Positions 23,220 to 34,800 of a stretch of DNA of 64,000 nucleotides are shown here, piece by piece. Every line of letters begins with the position of its first letter. Positions within the stretch are counted from its first letter, which is position 1. The notes under the pieces are model-generated. The model did no database searches and had not been told where the DNA came from. It saw nothing but the letters and a program-made list of their open reading frames with translations. Location of the stretch: assembly GCA_014607495.2 (NCBI GenBank), contig CP053175.1:868001-932000 (forward strand), given 5' to 3'. The position numbers were made by a program, and so were the translations under genes. Source of the stretch: Carposina sasakii (lineage: Eukaryota; Arthropoda; Insecta; Lepidoptera; Carposinidae).

Positions 23220-23817
23220 TCCCTTTTGGTGTTTATGTTCGTTAGGGGTTGTAAGAGAGTACGGATGGATTACCCAAAATTCCCATGGGAACGGGGCAGA
23301 CAGGAATTTCAAATTTTTACCGAAATTTCCAGTGTACCGGAACAAAAGCTTATTCCATTAGTATAAAAATAAACCGTTTGACGTACACAGATGAAATTTG
23401 GTGTGTATGTTTGTTAGGGGCTGTGAAAGACCATTAAGAACGAGTTAGTAAGAAAGAACTGAGAACATATTTCCCGAAATTCCCACCGGAACGGAACAAA
23501 CTGGAATACAATTTTTTTAAGAAAACTGTTATACATATGAAGTTGAAATCGAAGATGTATGTTTATTAGGGACTGCTAGGGAGCACAAAGAACGGGTTTC
23601 CCGTAATTCCCATGGGAACTGGACAAACGGAAATTCCCAATTTTAACAAAAACCATTTGACACAATATAATGATGAAATTTGGTAGGGAGTGTGAGGAGG
23701 TACTGAGAACGTATTTCTCGATATTTCCACCTGAACGGGACAAACGGCAATTCAATTTTTTACGAAAACCGCTATAAAAAAAAAGCAAAAATCGGGCATG
23801 TATATTCGTTAAGAAAT
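23220..23817 (+). repeat. Diverged tandem repeat around CCCATGGG/GGAACGG motif
   Basis: Four imperfect units of roughly 140-180 bp. Each has a variant of 'cgaaattccca..ggaacgg' followed by 'caaactggaat' and then 'gatgaaatttggt' with 'gtttgttaggggctg'. Related single units occur near 12535-12580. Non-coding. The short minus-strand open frame across it is a by-product of the repeats. Confidence 0.65.
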
Positions 23818-24058
23818 CAGAAATCATTTACTAAAGACAATGGCTGCATGGGCTTAGTTCCCCTTGCCTTTCCTTCGGGATAAACTAAACAAAAAAAAAA
23901 TTATTCGACTTTTTTTCGCTGTTTGCTTTGTAATATTCTACTAGGTAACTAAAGCAAGTCTGTTTATCTTATCCATAATACATCATCTAATCAACCAATT
24001 CAACAAAATAAAAGCCAGTGTTCACTGTTTGGTCGATGAGCATATCATAACCTAGAAC

Positions 24059-27000
24059 ATGGATAGTGAAACATTTACCGCTCCTAAAAAACCCGTGAAA
24101 TGTTACACGAATAAAAATATTCAGCAAAAACAAACTGTAAAGGTGCCAAAAGTGGATACTCCTGAAAACGTACCTTGTACCCCTAAGAAGGCTGTTGAAT
24201 TTTTGCTCGAAGGTACTCTGAAGACTAAGTTGTGTAGATACTGCCTCAATATCACGTCTTCACTATCTGATTTGGGCCAAATAGTTGAAATAGCATCAAA
24301 CGGATTCATTTATAGTGTTACTATTGAAGAAATGGTTGCTAGTTTCCATCCGGTTAAGGTGAGATATAATTATTTATAACTCGGTTTGAACTGTAGAAAA
24401 AGGTAAAGCTGTTTGCGTAAAAGATAAATTTATCCCTAGTTAAGGTAAACTGATCTAAGTAGGTACTTCTATAATTAAACTGCCACTTAAATCTGTAATC
24501 AATATATCTACATCTACATTTAACGTAGATTGACATCTGTAATTCATTTTTATTATAACACTAGTGGACGCCCGCGACTCCGTCCGCGTGGACTACAGAA
24601 AAAACAAAATGTCGAAATTATCCGGGATAAAAACATTTTCCCAGGATAAAAGATAGCCTATATGTTAAGTGGGACCTGTCACAATATATTCTTGAAAACT
24701 GCATCGAAATCAGTTCAGCCATTTCTGAGATTAGCGTGCACAAACGCACAAACAGACAAAAATCATTCTTTTGGGTACTATTAAGTGGATAAAGGTCTCC
24801 TATAATATTTTTTCCCATATATCTTCCATGTACAGACAGCGACCCGTTACATTTTTATTATATGTATAGATTAATGGGCTAATTCAATGTGTAGTAAATT
24901 AATAATGGCCTATCATGCTACTATAAAATTTGTTACAGTTTTATTAGTAATTCATCTGTTTTTCAAATAGTCAGTTAACATTGGTTTATTCACTATGGGT
25001 GTGCCCACCACCGGGCCCTACACCCTCCACTGACCCTCGGATCTGATAACTCATAATTGCGACAACAGGCACTTGCACTAACTACAATCGCCATGAGAAA
25101 CATAATCTACATATGTTTCGCCAACAACCACAACATGCCACGGTTGTTGGCGAAACATATGTAGATTATTTATCTAGTTTTTGATTTCGGAATGGTGCAA
25201 TGTATCGTCTTGCATGCTAGGTGCTCGGGTCTGGTTTCTCATGGCGATTGTAGTTAGTGCAAGTGCCTGTTGTCGCAATTATGAGTTATCAGATCCGAGG
25301 GTCAGTGGAGGGTGTAGGGCCCGGTGGTGGGCGCACCCATAGTGAATGTTTGAACTTCCGAATTGTAACGCCTAATACAATTTCATTTATAAAACATTGG
25401 TTTAGTCTGTCTCATAGAGAAAATAAAATTATAATTTTATCTATGGTCTATTTTAACGCAACATGGTATAGCATTGCCTGTTGTAGATTGCTAGTTCCAT
25501 TAATCAAACTGCTATTAATGCTATATTGTAATAAAAACAGTCATAGTTAACTCACAAATTGCAATTTTTTTGTCTACCTAAAACATATTAATATGAATTA
25601 TGGTAATTTTAGTTATTAACATTCTTTGTTTTAATTTTATATCTTATCCTGTGAAGGTAATATGGTCAATTCTAGCAGTCACACTTAAACCTAAACATAA
25701 AATTAGAACTATCTGCCCTTTTCTCTCTCAGAAATTTATGTTAAGAATGGAGAGAGATAGACTTGGCTAAGATTACATTTATGTTTAAGTGTGACTGCCA
25801 GAATCGACCCTAATATGTATTTAAAATAGTCAAACTTTACTTTTCAGGTTGTAGAAGACCCTAATTTACCGAATAGTATTTGCGATGTATGTTTTGATAA
25901 AACTGTAAAGTCATATCTATTTTCACAACAATGTGAGCAATCAGAACGGGCTTTACGGAATTGCTTGAGTGATATCTATGATAAATTAGAAAAACTGGAC
26001 CCTCTACAGAAAACTCGCACAAGAGGAAGACAAAAAATTCATATAAACCACAACATACTTTATACTGAACATGAAAAGGTTATTGATTACGCTCAGCCAA
26101 TAATGCATTTAGTTAGTACAAATGCCTCATCAATAACTGATAATAACAAAGAAATAAATAAGTGTGAGTGCCTGAAATGCTGGCAAGTTTTACCAGACTA
26201 CGAATCTCTAGCAAATCATGAGAAAATTCACCCAAACACCATGTGGTTCAGCTGCAGACTTTGCGGTAAATCATTTCAAAAGCGTTACCACATAAAACGG
26301 CATATACGTAACCGCCACAGTCAATCAAAAAATATACCACCTGAAATTCAAAATGGCAGCTTTAAATGTTACCGATGTGGCTTTACGACAAATAATTATC
26401 ATGAATTTCAACAGCATGTAGAAAATCACAAGTTTAAGAAAGTTCTGGAACATATTATTGAGGGTAAAATGGATGATCTGTGCACAGTATGTTACGAGAA
26501 TGATGGGAAAATGGTTGGCTTAAACGAGGAAGTGCTAATGCATGGTGGATATCCAGACCTAAGTGGGAAAAAGTCTATGTTCGAAATCTTAGGGTCTACA
26601 TTACCTGAGGTGAGTTTATAAAGTTTTATTCATTCATATACATACTCGTACAGGATGTTTTTACTGTCACTGCTGTCAATTTTATTTGATAGATAGGAAT
26701 TTATTTTTTGCGAAAAATCTCCCAAGTATGCTTCCATGGAGAAAAATGTAGGTGATGATGTGGACAATGTGTAGTATTCGGATATGTTGACGACAAAAAT
26801 ACTCTGTGGGGTAAGCACAAACCTTTTTACGCGGCGTAACGCTAGCGACTCGCCAGCAAAATGTATAGGAATTGACAGTATGACGATAGCATTACGGACT
26901 ATCTGTATAGTTTCTATTGTGGAGATGCCATATTACATTGCTTTTAGCTGTGTTACACTTCTGCAATTAATCCTGTGTGGATCAGATCATCAAGATAATC

Positions 27001-30000
27001 TTAATATAATGAGGCATTTACTTACAAGATAGAGGCTTTCACCTACTCAAGAGTAATTATCGCATATGTATAATGTTCTGAAAGGATGATATACTTATTA
27101 ATTACTAATTAATTAATAATTAGTAGCCAGCCTCCAAAGATCCTAGGAACCCTTCTAGGATGCAGTCTCACTAACCAGGTTGCAGTCTTACTAACTGAGC
27201 CAAGATATCATATTGCCTAATATAGGGCTGCCTCTCTGCGTGACAAGCCGCCATATGGCGGCTGTTTCCTCTTCCCCCATGGAGGCACTGATGCAGCATT
27301 ATTACGTCGCGTTAATTTTTCAATGCTTTCACACTGATAAAAATTACGTTAAATACGCTCGCTGTCTGTCAAGGCCTTAAGTTATTTACCCTTATCAGAT
27401 TTCATTTGCTTCTGATGGGATTCCATTATTTCTGAGATTGGACTAATCAATCTGTTTGTAATATTGTGAGGACTCATTCAGTGATTGGATTGCTACATCT
27501 TTGGTTCTCTGATCACTTTCCTTTTATTCATATTAAAATCTGCTATGAGATGTTTGAGATTGTCAATCCTTTTTTTTCATTGTTGATAATCACAATAACT
27601 TTAGTTACAATGTAAGTTGTTAAATAATTTAAGAGGTTGTAGGTAGTAATAGCAGTAGTAGTAACAATTTACCTGGGAAAAAACTGGATATTGAAAGCTC
27701 TTTGGTATCATATTCTCGCCTAATTTCCAATATTTTTTTTATTCAAGCATTTATTTTCGAAAATAATGCTATTTATATTTTATAGAGAAAATCACACAAA
27801 TATCAACAATTAATTTTGGCAGAGAAAGCAAGTATTATGACTATTGTGAAGAAGAGTGCTGATTTACCTAAGAAAAGAGCAGATAATGCTCAAAGATTTG
27901 CTCTTCCAATAATTATAGCCAAAGATAAGAAATTCCTTACTGAATTTTTCATATATTTCTTCAATGAACCACAGTATTTATTGGAAACAGAATGTAAAAT
28001 TCCAAATGAATTAGGCACTTATGATGAAAATAAACTTCATAAAGAGACTTTTAGTATAGCACAAGATAGTGATGTGATTCAATACCAAGATAAAACTGAA
28101 ATAAATACTCCATTATTCATATTTTCAAAGCCTTTGCTAGAAATCAATGAACCAGAAATTATTGATTTCGGTATTAATAAACAATTTACTGAAAGAACAG
28201 CTAAAGACCGAAATAAACAGATTACTTGGATTTTTGATCAAAGTGTATCCAAAGAAAGTGAATATTTGAATTTCAAGCTAGACAGTAAAGAAAAGCCTAA
28301 CATTTTAGGAAATTGCAAGTTTTGCTGGATCTTCAAAAGTTCCAGCGAATGTGATATTTGTAAAAATATTAACAAAGATATTAAATCTACTGTGGAAAAC
28401 ACAGCATCTGTTGAATCAGCTAAATTATTGAGAACAGAAAAATCTTTAAAAAGAAAACAGGTAGAAATCATTGAAGAAATAAAGCCTAAGGAGCTGATAT
28501 GGCAATGCAATGTTTGTTTATCTAGCAATACTTCAGTTAAAATGATGTGTGGTTGTTGTGATGCAACCAATCCTAATCATGCCACAAAAAATTTAAAAGC
28601 CGATTTCAATTTTCATGAAACTAGCAGTTTGCATAATATAAAATCTGGCAAAGATGAATTGGAATGTGATCCTCACAGACATGTACCTAAATTATTGGAA
28701 TTAAATAAAAATGATAATGAAAACATTATCAATTTAAATGACACTGTAAATTATAATAAAATTAATAACGAGAGCAAAGCTAGTGCGTGTATCAAATATC
28801 CACTGGAAGTAGAAATGGATACAGATTATGAATCTTCTTCTACTAAAGATCAGTTTACTGAACTAGAGTTTATGGAAGTAACAGATCTAAATTTCACTAA
28901 AGATTTTCCTAACAGAGTCATGCTACAAGAAATTAATATGGAAATTGTTGACAGTGATATCACAGCTGATAAAGTTTTCACTCCACCTAATAACACATTA
29001 TCAACAATTTTTAACAACAATTGTTTTCAGTTTAATATTGGATCCACTTTTAAAAGTAAAAATAAAATAAAAGCTTTTAGGCATGTCGCTCCAAAACATG
29101 GAAAGTATTGATAATGGAAGAAGTTTCAACAAATTTTCACTACGACATTGTATCTTTATTGACGCCACCGAGACAGATAATGTTATATTTCGCATTTGTA
29201 TAACATTTCCTCTACTTCTATGTACTTATACGCGTTATTCATAATATATATTAAGCTACAGTTTTATTTATCATTTTTGCTTTTTCGATAATTATTTACA
29301 ATATTTTTTTTTTGTTGCAGATGAGTTTCTTTCATAACTACACTGGCACGAAAGTTTGTGACAAGTGCTATAATCTCGCCCTAACCTCCTTTATATTTAT
29401 ATCTAAGGCTTATTTTATAAAAAATAGATTAAGTAGATGTGTAAGTGCAATGTTAGATAATCTCGTGAATGAAAGTGTAGGTGCAAGCAATAATGTTTAT
29501 CTTGAAATATCTCAGCAATTTATTTTGCCTGAGAAGAAACATGATGATCTATTAGATTATTGGCTTAACTATGATGAGGAAGATGTATCTAAATTAAAAG
29601 TCGATATTTTAGAAGATGAATTCAGAATAGAATCTGAAGGTGATAACGAATCAGAGACTGAAATTGGTGAGGAAACAAAATCTGAAATTAATCCCGTGTT
29701 AGCTTCAAAACAGGCAAATAATAGTTTATTAAAAGAGGAAAGAACTAGAAACCTCGTGAATGGCTATCATAATAATGCAAATGAATTTTGCAACGAATTT
29801 CTTACGTTTAACATTAAGAAGAAACCTCACAGAAAAGATGTTAAGGCTAGATATCAATGCCCGCTTTGCAGTAAAAACTTTATTACGGCATTTTTCTTGA
29901 AACGACATATTTTAAAACATTTGAACAAAAAAGTAACCTGTAAAATATGTAACAGTGTATTTAAATCAAAGTTCTACTTATTAGAACACACGAAAATAGT

Positions 30001-30625
30001 TCACAAAATGAATTTACATAGCTACCATTCCTGCAAAGTGTGCGGACGAACTTTTGATGATGTCATTAAAATGACAAATCATGTCACTTTACATTTGACA
30101 AAAGAATGTCAATTGTGTGACAAGAAATTTGTTTCGCAGAAACACTACGATAGCCATATGCAGAGGCACGCGTTAAAATACAACCTAACGAAGCCTAAAT
30201 ATACAGAAAGCTGTAGTATTTGCGAGAAATCGTATGCGAATGACAATGATCTGGCATTACATGTGAACAAAACGCATTTACTAATCAAACCATATTCATG
30301 CGATATGTGTAGCAAAACGTTTTACACGGAACACAATTTGACACAACACAAAAAGTTACATAACGTACTAGTTAAAGAAACTTGTGTATTTTGCAATAAA
30401 ACAATGAAAAGTAGAAGCGCTATGGTGGTCCATATAAGAAAGCATATAGGTGTCAAGCCGCATTTTTGTAACATTTGTCAATTGTCATTTTATTCGGAAA
30501 GTGCTGTCAAAAAGCATATGACAACAACACATGGCGGTAGGTTTTCTTGTAAATTCTGTAGAACTGTATTTTCAACAAAATTTGATCTTAAAACTCATGT
30601 TATTAAGACACACCTTTCTTTATAA
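24059..30625 (+). CDS. Two-ZAD C2H2 zinc-finger protein (3 coding exons)
   Basis: Predicted join of 24059-24358, 25848-26609 and 29321-30625, all junctions phase 0 with consensus GT/AG sites, giving about 788 residues. The first ZAD is formed by C59/C62 (exon 1) and C112/C115 (exon 2). Three C2H2 fingers follow in exon 2 (about residues 205-290). A second ZAD is formed by C312/C315 (end of exon 2) and C367/C370 (start of exon 3), then an acidic linker and nine C2H2 fingers (about 530-785). ZADs bind zinc through four cysteines and mediate dimerisation; such arthropod proteins are nuclear DNA-binding regulators. One ZAD per protein is usual, so ZAD-3ZnF-ZAD-9ZnF suggests fusion of two tandem genes. 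Intron 1 holds a fold-back element and a delta repeat; intron 2 holds a Nup153-like ORF. It could instead be two overlapping transcripts; no stop or alternative start forces that. Confidence 0.8.
24561..24868 (+). repeat. Dispersed repeat family delta, copy 3 (intronic)
   Basis: Full-length copy in intron 1 of the two-ZAD gene, starting 'ctagtggacgcccgcgactc' and ending 'ttattatatgtatagatta'. Same orientation as the copy at 20186-20518. Confidence 0.75.
24988..25347. mobile_element. 360-bp fold-back element with 114-bp arms
   Basis: The outer arms 24988-25101 and 25234-25347 are inverted repeats of 114 bp; I find a single mismatch (GTGTG versus GTGCG context near the ends). Inside the loop a second, perfect inverted repeat pairs 25102-25129 with 25142-25169. 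The element is bracketed by GTTT at 24984-24987 and 25348-25351, a possible 4-bp target duplication. It lies in intron 1 of the two-ZAD gene and would form a very strong hairpin in the pre-mRNA. Confidence 0.85.
25661..25812. mobile_element. 152-bp MITE in intron 1
   Basis: TIRs of about 40 bp: the left end contains 'gcagtcacacttaaac' and the right end 'gtttaagtgtgactgc', with outer parts tatggtcaattct / agaatcgaccta-like. It ends 35 bp before the exon 2 acceptor of the two-ZAD gene. Target duplication not resolved. Confidence 0.75.
26610..27785 (+). other. Intron 2 of two-ZAD gene, left part
   Basis: Starts with the donor gtgagt. AT-rich, with a small palindrome (gccgccatatggcggc, about 27249-27264). 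It ends in a T-rich tract and a plausible acceptor (…tatattttatag at 27785), directly in front of the Nup153-like open frame. No other exon recognised. Confidence 0.5.
27786..29111 (+). CDS. Nup153-like RanBP2-zinc-finger/FG ORF inside an intron
   Basis: An uninterrupted frame from the acceptor at 27785 to a stop at 29109-29111, 441 residues plus stop. There is no ATG at its left edge, where it reads RKSHKYQQL; the first internal ATG is at 27837. Features: a W-x-C-x2-C…C-x2-C RanBP2-type zinc finger (WQCNVC…CGCC, about residues 238-258), a degenerate earlier finger (NCKFC…CDIC, about 178-195), FG-nucleoporin-like FIFSKP (about 117-122) and a C-terminal FNIGS followed by a basic tail. These are hallmarks of Nup153, a nuclear-basket protein far longer than this. 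The frame is phase 0, compatible with splicing from the exon ending at 26609. It may be a duplicated terminal exon or retrocopy of Nup153, an alternative 3' exon, or an independent gene. Homology is inferred from motifs only. Confidence 0.5.
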   Translation, partial: RKSHKYQQLILAEKASIMTIVKKSADLPKKRADNAQRFALPIIIAKDKKFLTEFFIYFFNEPQYLLETECKIPNELGTYDENKLHKETFSIAQDSDVIQYQDKTEINTPLFIFSKPLLEINEPEIIDFGINKQFTERTAKDRNKQITWIFDQSVSKESEYLNFKLDSKEKPNILGNCKFCWIFKSSSECDICKNINKDIKSTVENTASVESAKLLRTEKSLKRKQVEIIEEIKPKELIWQCNVCLSSNTSVKMMCGCCDATNPNHATKNLKADFNFHETSSLHNIKSGKDELECDPHRHVPKLLELNKNDNENIINLNDTVNYNKINNESKASACIKYPLEVEMDTDYESSSTKDQFTELEFMEVTDLNFTKDFPNRVMLQEINMEIVDSDITADKVFTPPNNTLSTIFNNNCFQFNIGSTFKSKNKIKAFRHVAPKHGKY

Positions 30626-31186
30626 CGCATTTGATAAACCTTTAATATTGTAAAATAACGGTTAAATGTGGGTAGTCGACAAACCCGCTAAAGTTAATAA
30701 GCGTAATAAGTATTTGCACGCCTTTGTACATCTTCCTTGAAGAATAAGAAATAGGAATATTTTTATATTTTAAATATAAAGTTAGTCGTTCCGATTTGAT
30801 TTTTTTTATATAGTTATATACTAGGTTTTTTGTATACCTATAGTTTATACCTAGCTACTATAATGGTAGGTAATGCAATAGTCAAATCATGTTTGATATG
30901 GTTTATTTATTTATTCTTATAATAGAAAAGGCATAGAATATTCGTTGAACAGAGTAGGTACCTACCTACAGACAGATTGCAATTTGTAGGAACCTGTACC
31001 TACCTACATTAGTTTTTCATTCTTCCTACACTTGTATGAACCACTTTTACAGTTTAATGTATTTCTTATCTTTTGCTATACACCTGTATAAAACTGCATG
31101 CATAAACAACAAATAAATTATTTATGGCATAATTCGGTTGTTTTAATTTATTGGAGCATTATTTATTCCGATTTCTCGAAGGCATG
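30626..31186. other. 3' flank of two-ZAD gene
   Basis: Probable 3' UTR and flank. An AATAAA occurs at about 31112. Repeated 'acctacctac' tracts near 30955-31010. It ends at the 4-bp target duplication CATG (31183-31186) of Gypsy A. Confidence 0.5.
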
Positions 31187-31491
31187 TGTTAGCTTTATTG
31201 ATTTTATATTATTAAATTTCTTAGTTTTATTAAATTTTAAATTAAAACGTTCTGTTGATAAAGGAAAGCAATATTGTTAGCTCACTCGCAAGTGCTAGTT
31301 GAGGATTTGACTTGGCTGTATGGTGTTTCATGCCAACTATGTTGTGGCTATGGGATATTAAAAAAAGAAGGATATAAGGCGGGACTTGCGAGTGAGACGG
31401 GCAACGAATACTTGAGTAATTCCGTAATATATGTTTAATAAACTATCTATTTAAACTTTTGGAAGTTTATTATTTATCTCAAGCGACAATA
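31187..31491 (+). repeat. Gypsy A 5' LTR
   Basis: Identical to the 3' LTR apart from two extra bases. It contains an AATAAA-type signal (gtttaataaacta, about 31434-31446) and an inner inverted pair (ctcactcgcaagtg / cttgcgagtgag) that could form a stem. Confidence 0.9.
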
Positions 31492-31887
31492 GTTCAGAAG
31501 CGGGATCGCGCCGAGGAAGCTTTGATAAACAATTGAAAGAGCAACCTTGGTGTTCAAGATTTAACGCCCTCAAGTACTTACATAGGTAAAATGTGAGTTT
31601 TTTTTTTAAAGATAATACCTACTCTGAACAAATTATTTAGTCAGATATACTTACATACTTACAATACTTACATATTTACATAATGTACTTTTAACTAATT
31701 ACATTTCCGCCTAGTTTTGTATAGTTATACCTATTGAAATCATATGGCACGAGCTTTAAATTTAACTTTGGGTACCTACATATTTTTTTAAAACAAAATA
31801 ATAATAATAAGATGAATACCCTAGTTTAGTTTATAGGCTTATTAACAACATTTACTTTTTGGAGCTTATGTAATTTTCAGCTAAGCC

Positions 31888-34800
31888 ATGGAAAGCAAAG
31901 GAAAAACAAATGGGCAAGATAGCCCTAATATACGTGTATCCACCAAGAAGGCACACTGTAGCAGGGCCACACGGCGCAGTCGCAGTAAGACAACGCGGCG
32001 CAGTCGTAGCGGCACCCCGCGGCGCTGCAGGAATGCACAGCGCAGCCGTACTAGGACTTCGCAGCGCAGTCGAAGCCGAGCATCACGGCGCAGTCGCAGC
32101 AGGTCTTCGCGGCGTAGTCATACGAGGACATCGCGGCGTAATCGCAGCAGAACACCGCGTCGTCACCGCAGCAAATCTACGCCGCGGACGCCACGCAGAG
32201 CTTCGCGACCTCGTAACAAAGTTTCACGGGATCGGAGGCTTACTACTCGCAGCCCTAGCGTGCGCGGAGGTATGTTTGATAACGAGCAACATAGCCGTGA
32301 TCATAACGAACTTGTGTCTGTATTCAAAGAGTTCATGCAGACCATGAAAACAGATCCAAGTAGCGAACGTTTTCCATCTTTAAATGTTATTCCGGAGTTT
32401 GATCCCAGTAAACGTAATCAGACCATAGAGACGTGGCTTATCAAAGTTAACGAGTGTGCTGTAATATATAATTGGACTGAACGCCAAATTGTCCACTATG
32501 CTTTACCTAAATTGTCTGGATTAGCTTTAAAATGGTATCAGGGATTGCCGAGTCTTTTGTTTTCATGGTCTGAATGGCAAAATAAATTACGTTTGGCTTT
32601 CCCTAGTGAAGAGAATTATGCGCAATTGTTATCGGAAATGCTTGCTTGTAAAGCTCGTTTTGGGGAACCACTAGAGGAGTATTATTACGAAAAAATGGTC
32701 ATGCTAAATAGATGTAATATAACTGCAAAGAATGCCATTGATTGCATTTTATTTGGAATAGAAGATCGTTCAATTAGAACTAGTGCTGAGGCGGCACGAT
32801 TCACAGAACCAGATAAATTATTGGTTTATCTCAGAAATGTTAGGATTCCAAAAAGAAACGAGAAGACTAATATAACAGCACAGTCTAGCGTTTCCGATAA
32901 CAAAAGGCATAAAATAAGTAAACATTTTCAGAGTAACTCTGAGTTTAGGTCAACTAGTAAATGTTATAATTGTGGCGAAGTAGGACATCCCTTTTATAAA
33001 TGTAAGTTACCTGTAAAAAAATGTGATCATTGCCATAAAATTGGTCATCTTATTGAAACCTGTCCAACAAACAATATCAATAAAACCGTTTTATGTGTGT
33101 CTCAAGCACCGGACAGTGATTTTAAATATTTTAAAACTGCTAAAGTAAACGGTAAAGATTTGGAATGTTTTATTGATTTTGGAAGTCAATGCACGATGTT
33201 GAGGGAATCTACTGCTAGAATATTAACAGATCATTGGACGATGACAAATTTGCCGATTTTAAGGGGTTTCGGAGATTCTGTTGTCAACTGTTTAGGAAAA
33301 TGTAATGTTCGTATCGAGATTGATACAGCTGTTGCTAATGTAGACGTTCTTGTTGTTCCCGATAAATTACTACAAGTCCCATTGCTGTTAGGTCAAACGT
33401 TTACAGAACAAGGTCATATTATTGCTTACAAAACTAATGATACTTTAAAAATATCCACTAATTGTAACCAGAAATCTAATAGGATTTTACTTCATAATAT
33501 TGCAACTACTTTAGTTCACGGATATACAGAAATAAAGGTAAAATCTACACCTAAGTACGATGGTGATATTTTTATAGAGCTTAGTATGCGTCGAGAACCT
33601 CACAAGGAATATGAGATAATACAGAGCGTTATAAAGATGATTGACGGTTTTGGAGAACTTGTTATAAAAGGACTAATTCCCTCTGGTTTTCTACTAATGA
33701 AAGAAATGTTAGTAGTACGTGCTCATCCATTAAATAAAATTAAAATGTTTAATGTAAATAAAATAGTTTCTGATAAGCGCCAAGATACATTTAACTCCGT
33801 GATTGATGACTCGATGATTAATGTTAACAAATCGATTGAACCTAAGCATGTTGATTCTTTAAGATATTTACTAAACGAATATAGAGACTGTTTCGCGTTA
33901 ACAACCAAGGAAATTGGATGTATCACTGGCGCGGAGATGAGCATAAAACTTAATGATACTACTCCTGTAGCCTATAGACCCTACAGAATGTCTTATTCCG
34001 AACGGGAAATAGTACGTAATATGGTACAAGAACTCGAAGAGTCCGGTATTGTAAGCCAGTCCTGCTCTGATTATGCGTCACCAATTTTGCTCGTTCGTAA
34101 GAAAACTGGCGACTACCGCCTTTGTATAGACTTCCGGGCTTTAAACAAAAGAACCGTCAAAGAACATTACCCTCTCCCAAGGATTGATGATCAATTGGAC
34201 AACCTATCGGGCTTTAAGTATTATACCTCCTTAGATCTTGCGTCGGGGTATTATCAAATACCGATGGCTGATGCGTCGAAATATTTAACTGCGTTTGTAA
34301 CGCCAGATGGACATTATCAATTTAATCGAATGCCATTTGGGTTGGTTAATGCGCCATCGACGTTTCAAAAGGCTATAAATAATATTTTGGGAAATGCAAG
34401 ATTCAAGGAGGCATCCGCCTATATGGATGATATCATAATACCATCCAAAACCGTTGAGGAAGGTATTGAAAAACTTCGCGATACCTTAAATTTATTTCGA
34501 GCGTCAGGTATAACATTAAAAATCTCTAAATGTAATTTTCTCATGCAATCACTAGAGTACTTAGGGTTTGAAGTAAATGAAGAGGGAGTTAGACCAGGTA
34601 AGAAAAAGATAGAGGCTGTAGATAAGTTTCCCAGGCCAACAGACCAGCACAAGGTACGCCAGTTTATAGGTCTCGCTAGTTTTTTTAGACGATTCATAAA
34701 AGGGTTTTCCACGATCGCGAGGCCACTTACACAACTCTTAAAGAAAAATTCAAAGTGGCTTTGGGGAGAAGTTGAGGAAGACGCGTTTGTAAAATTAAAA

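Noticed and set aside
25257..25550. 97-codon plus-strand frame
   Set aside because: Starts in the right arm of the 360-bp fold-back element and runs into intron DNA; no coding character.
31492..31510. Standard TGG-type primer-binding site in Gypsy A
   Set aside because: The sequence after the LTR does not begin with TGG; it may pair with an internal tRNA segment, but I could not support a specific primer.
31910..32347. 145-codon frame overlapping the start of Gypsy A gag
   Set aside because: Open in a second frame because the Arg/Ser repeats are periodic and GC-rich; the gag-pol frame continues for 1571 codons and carries the domains.
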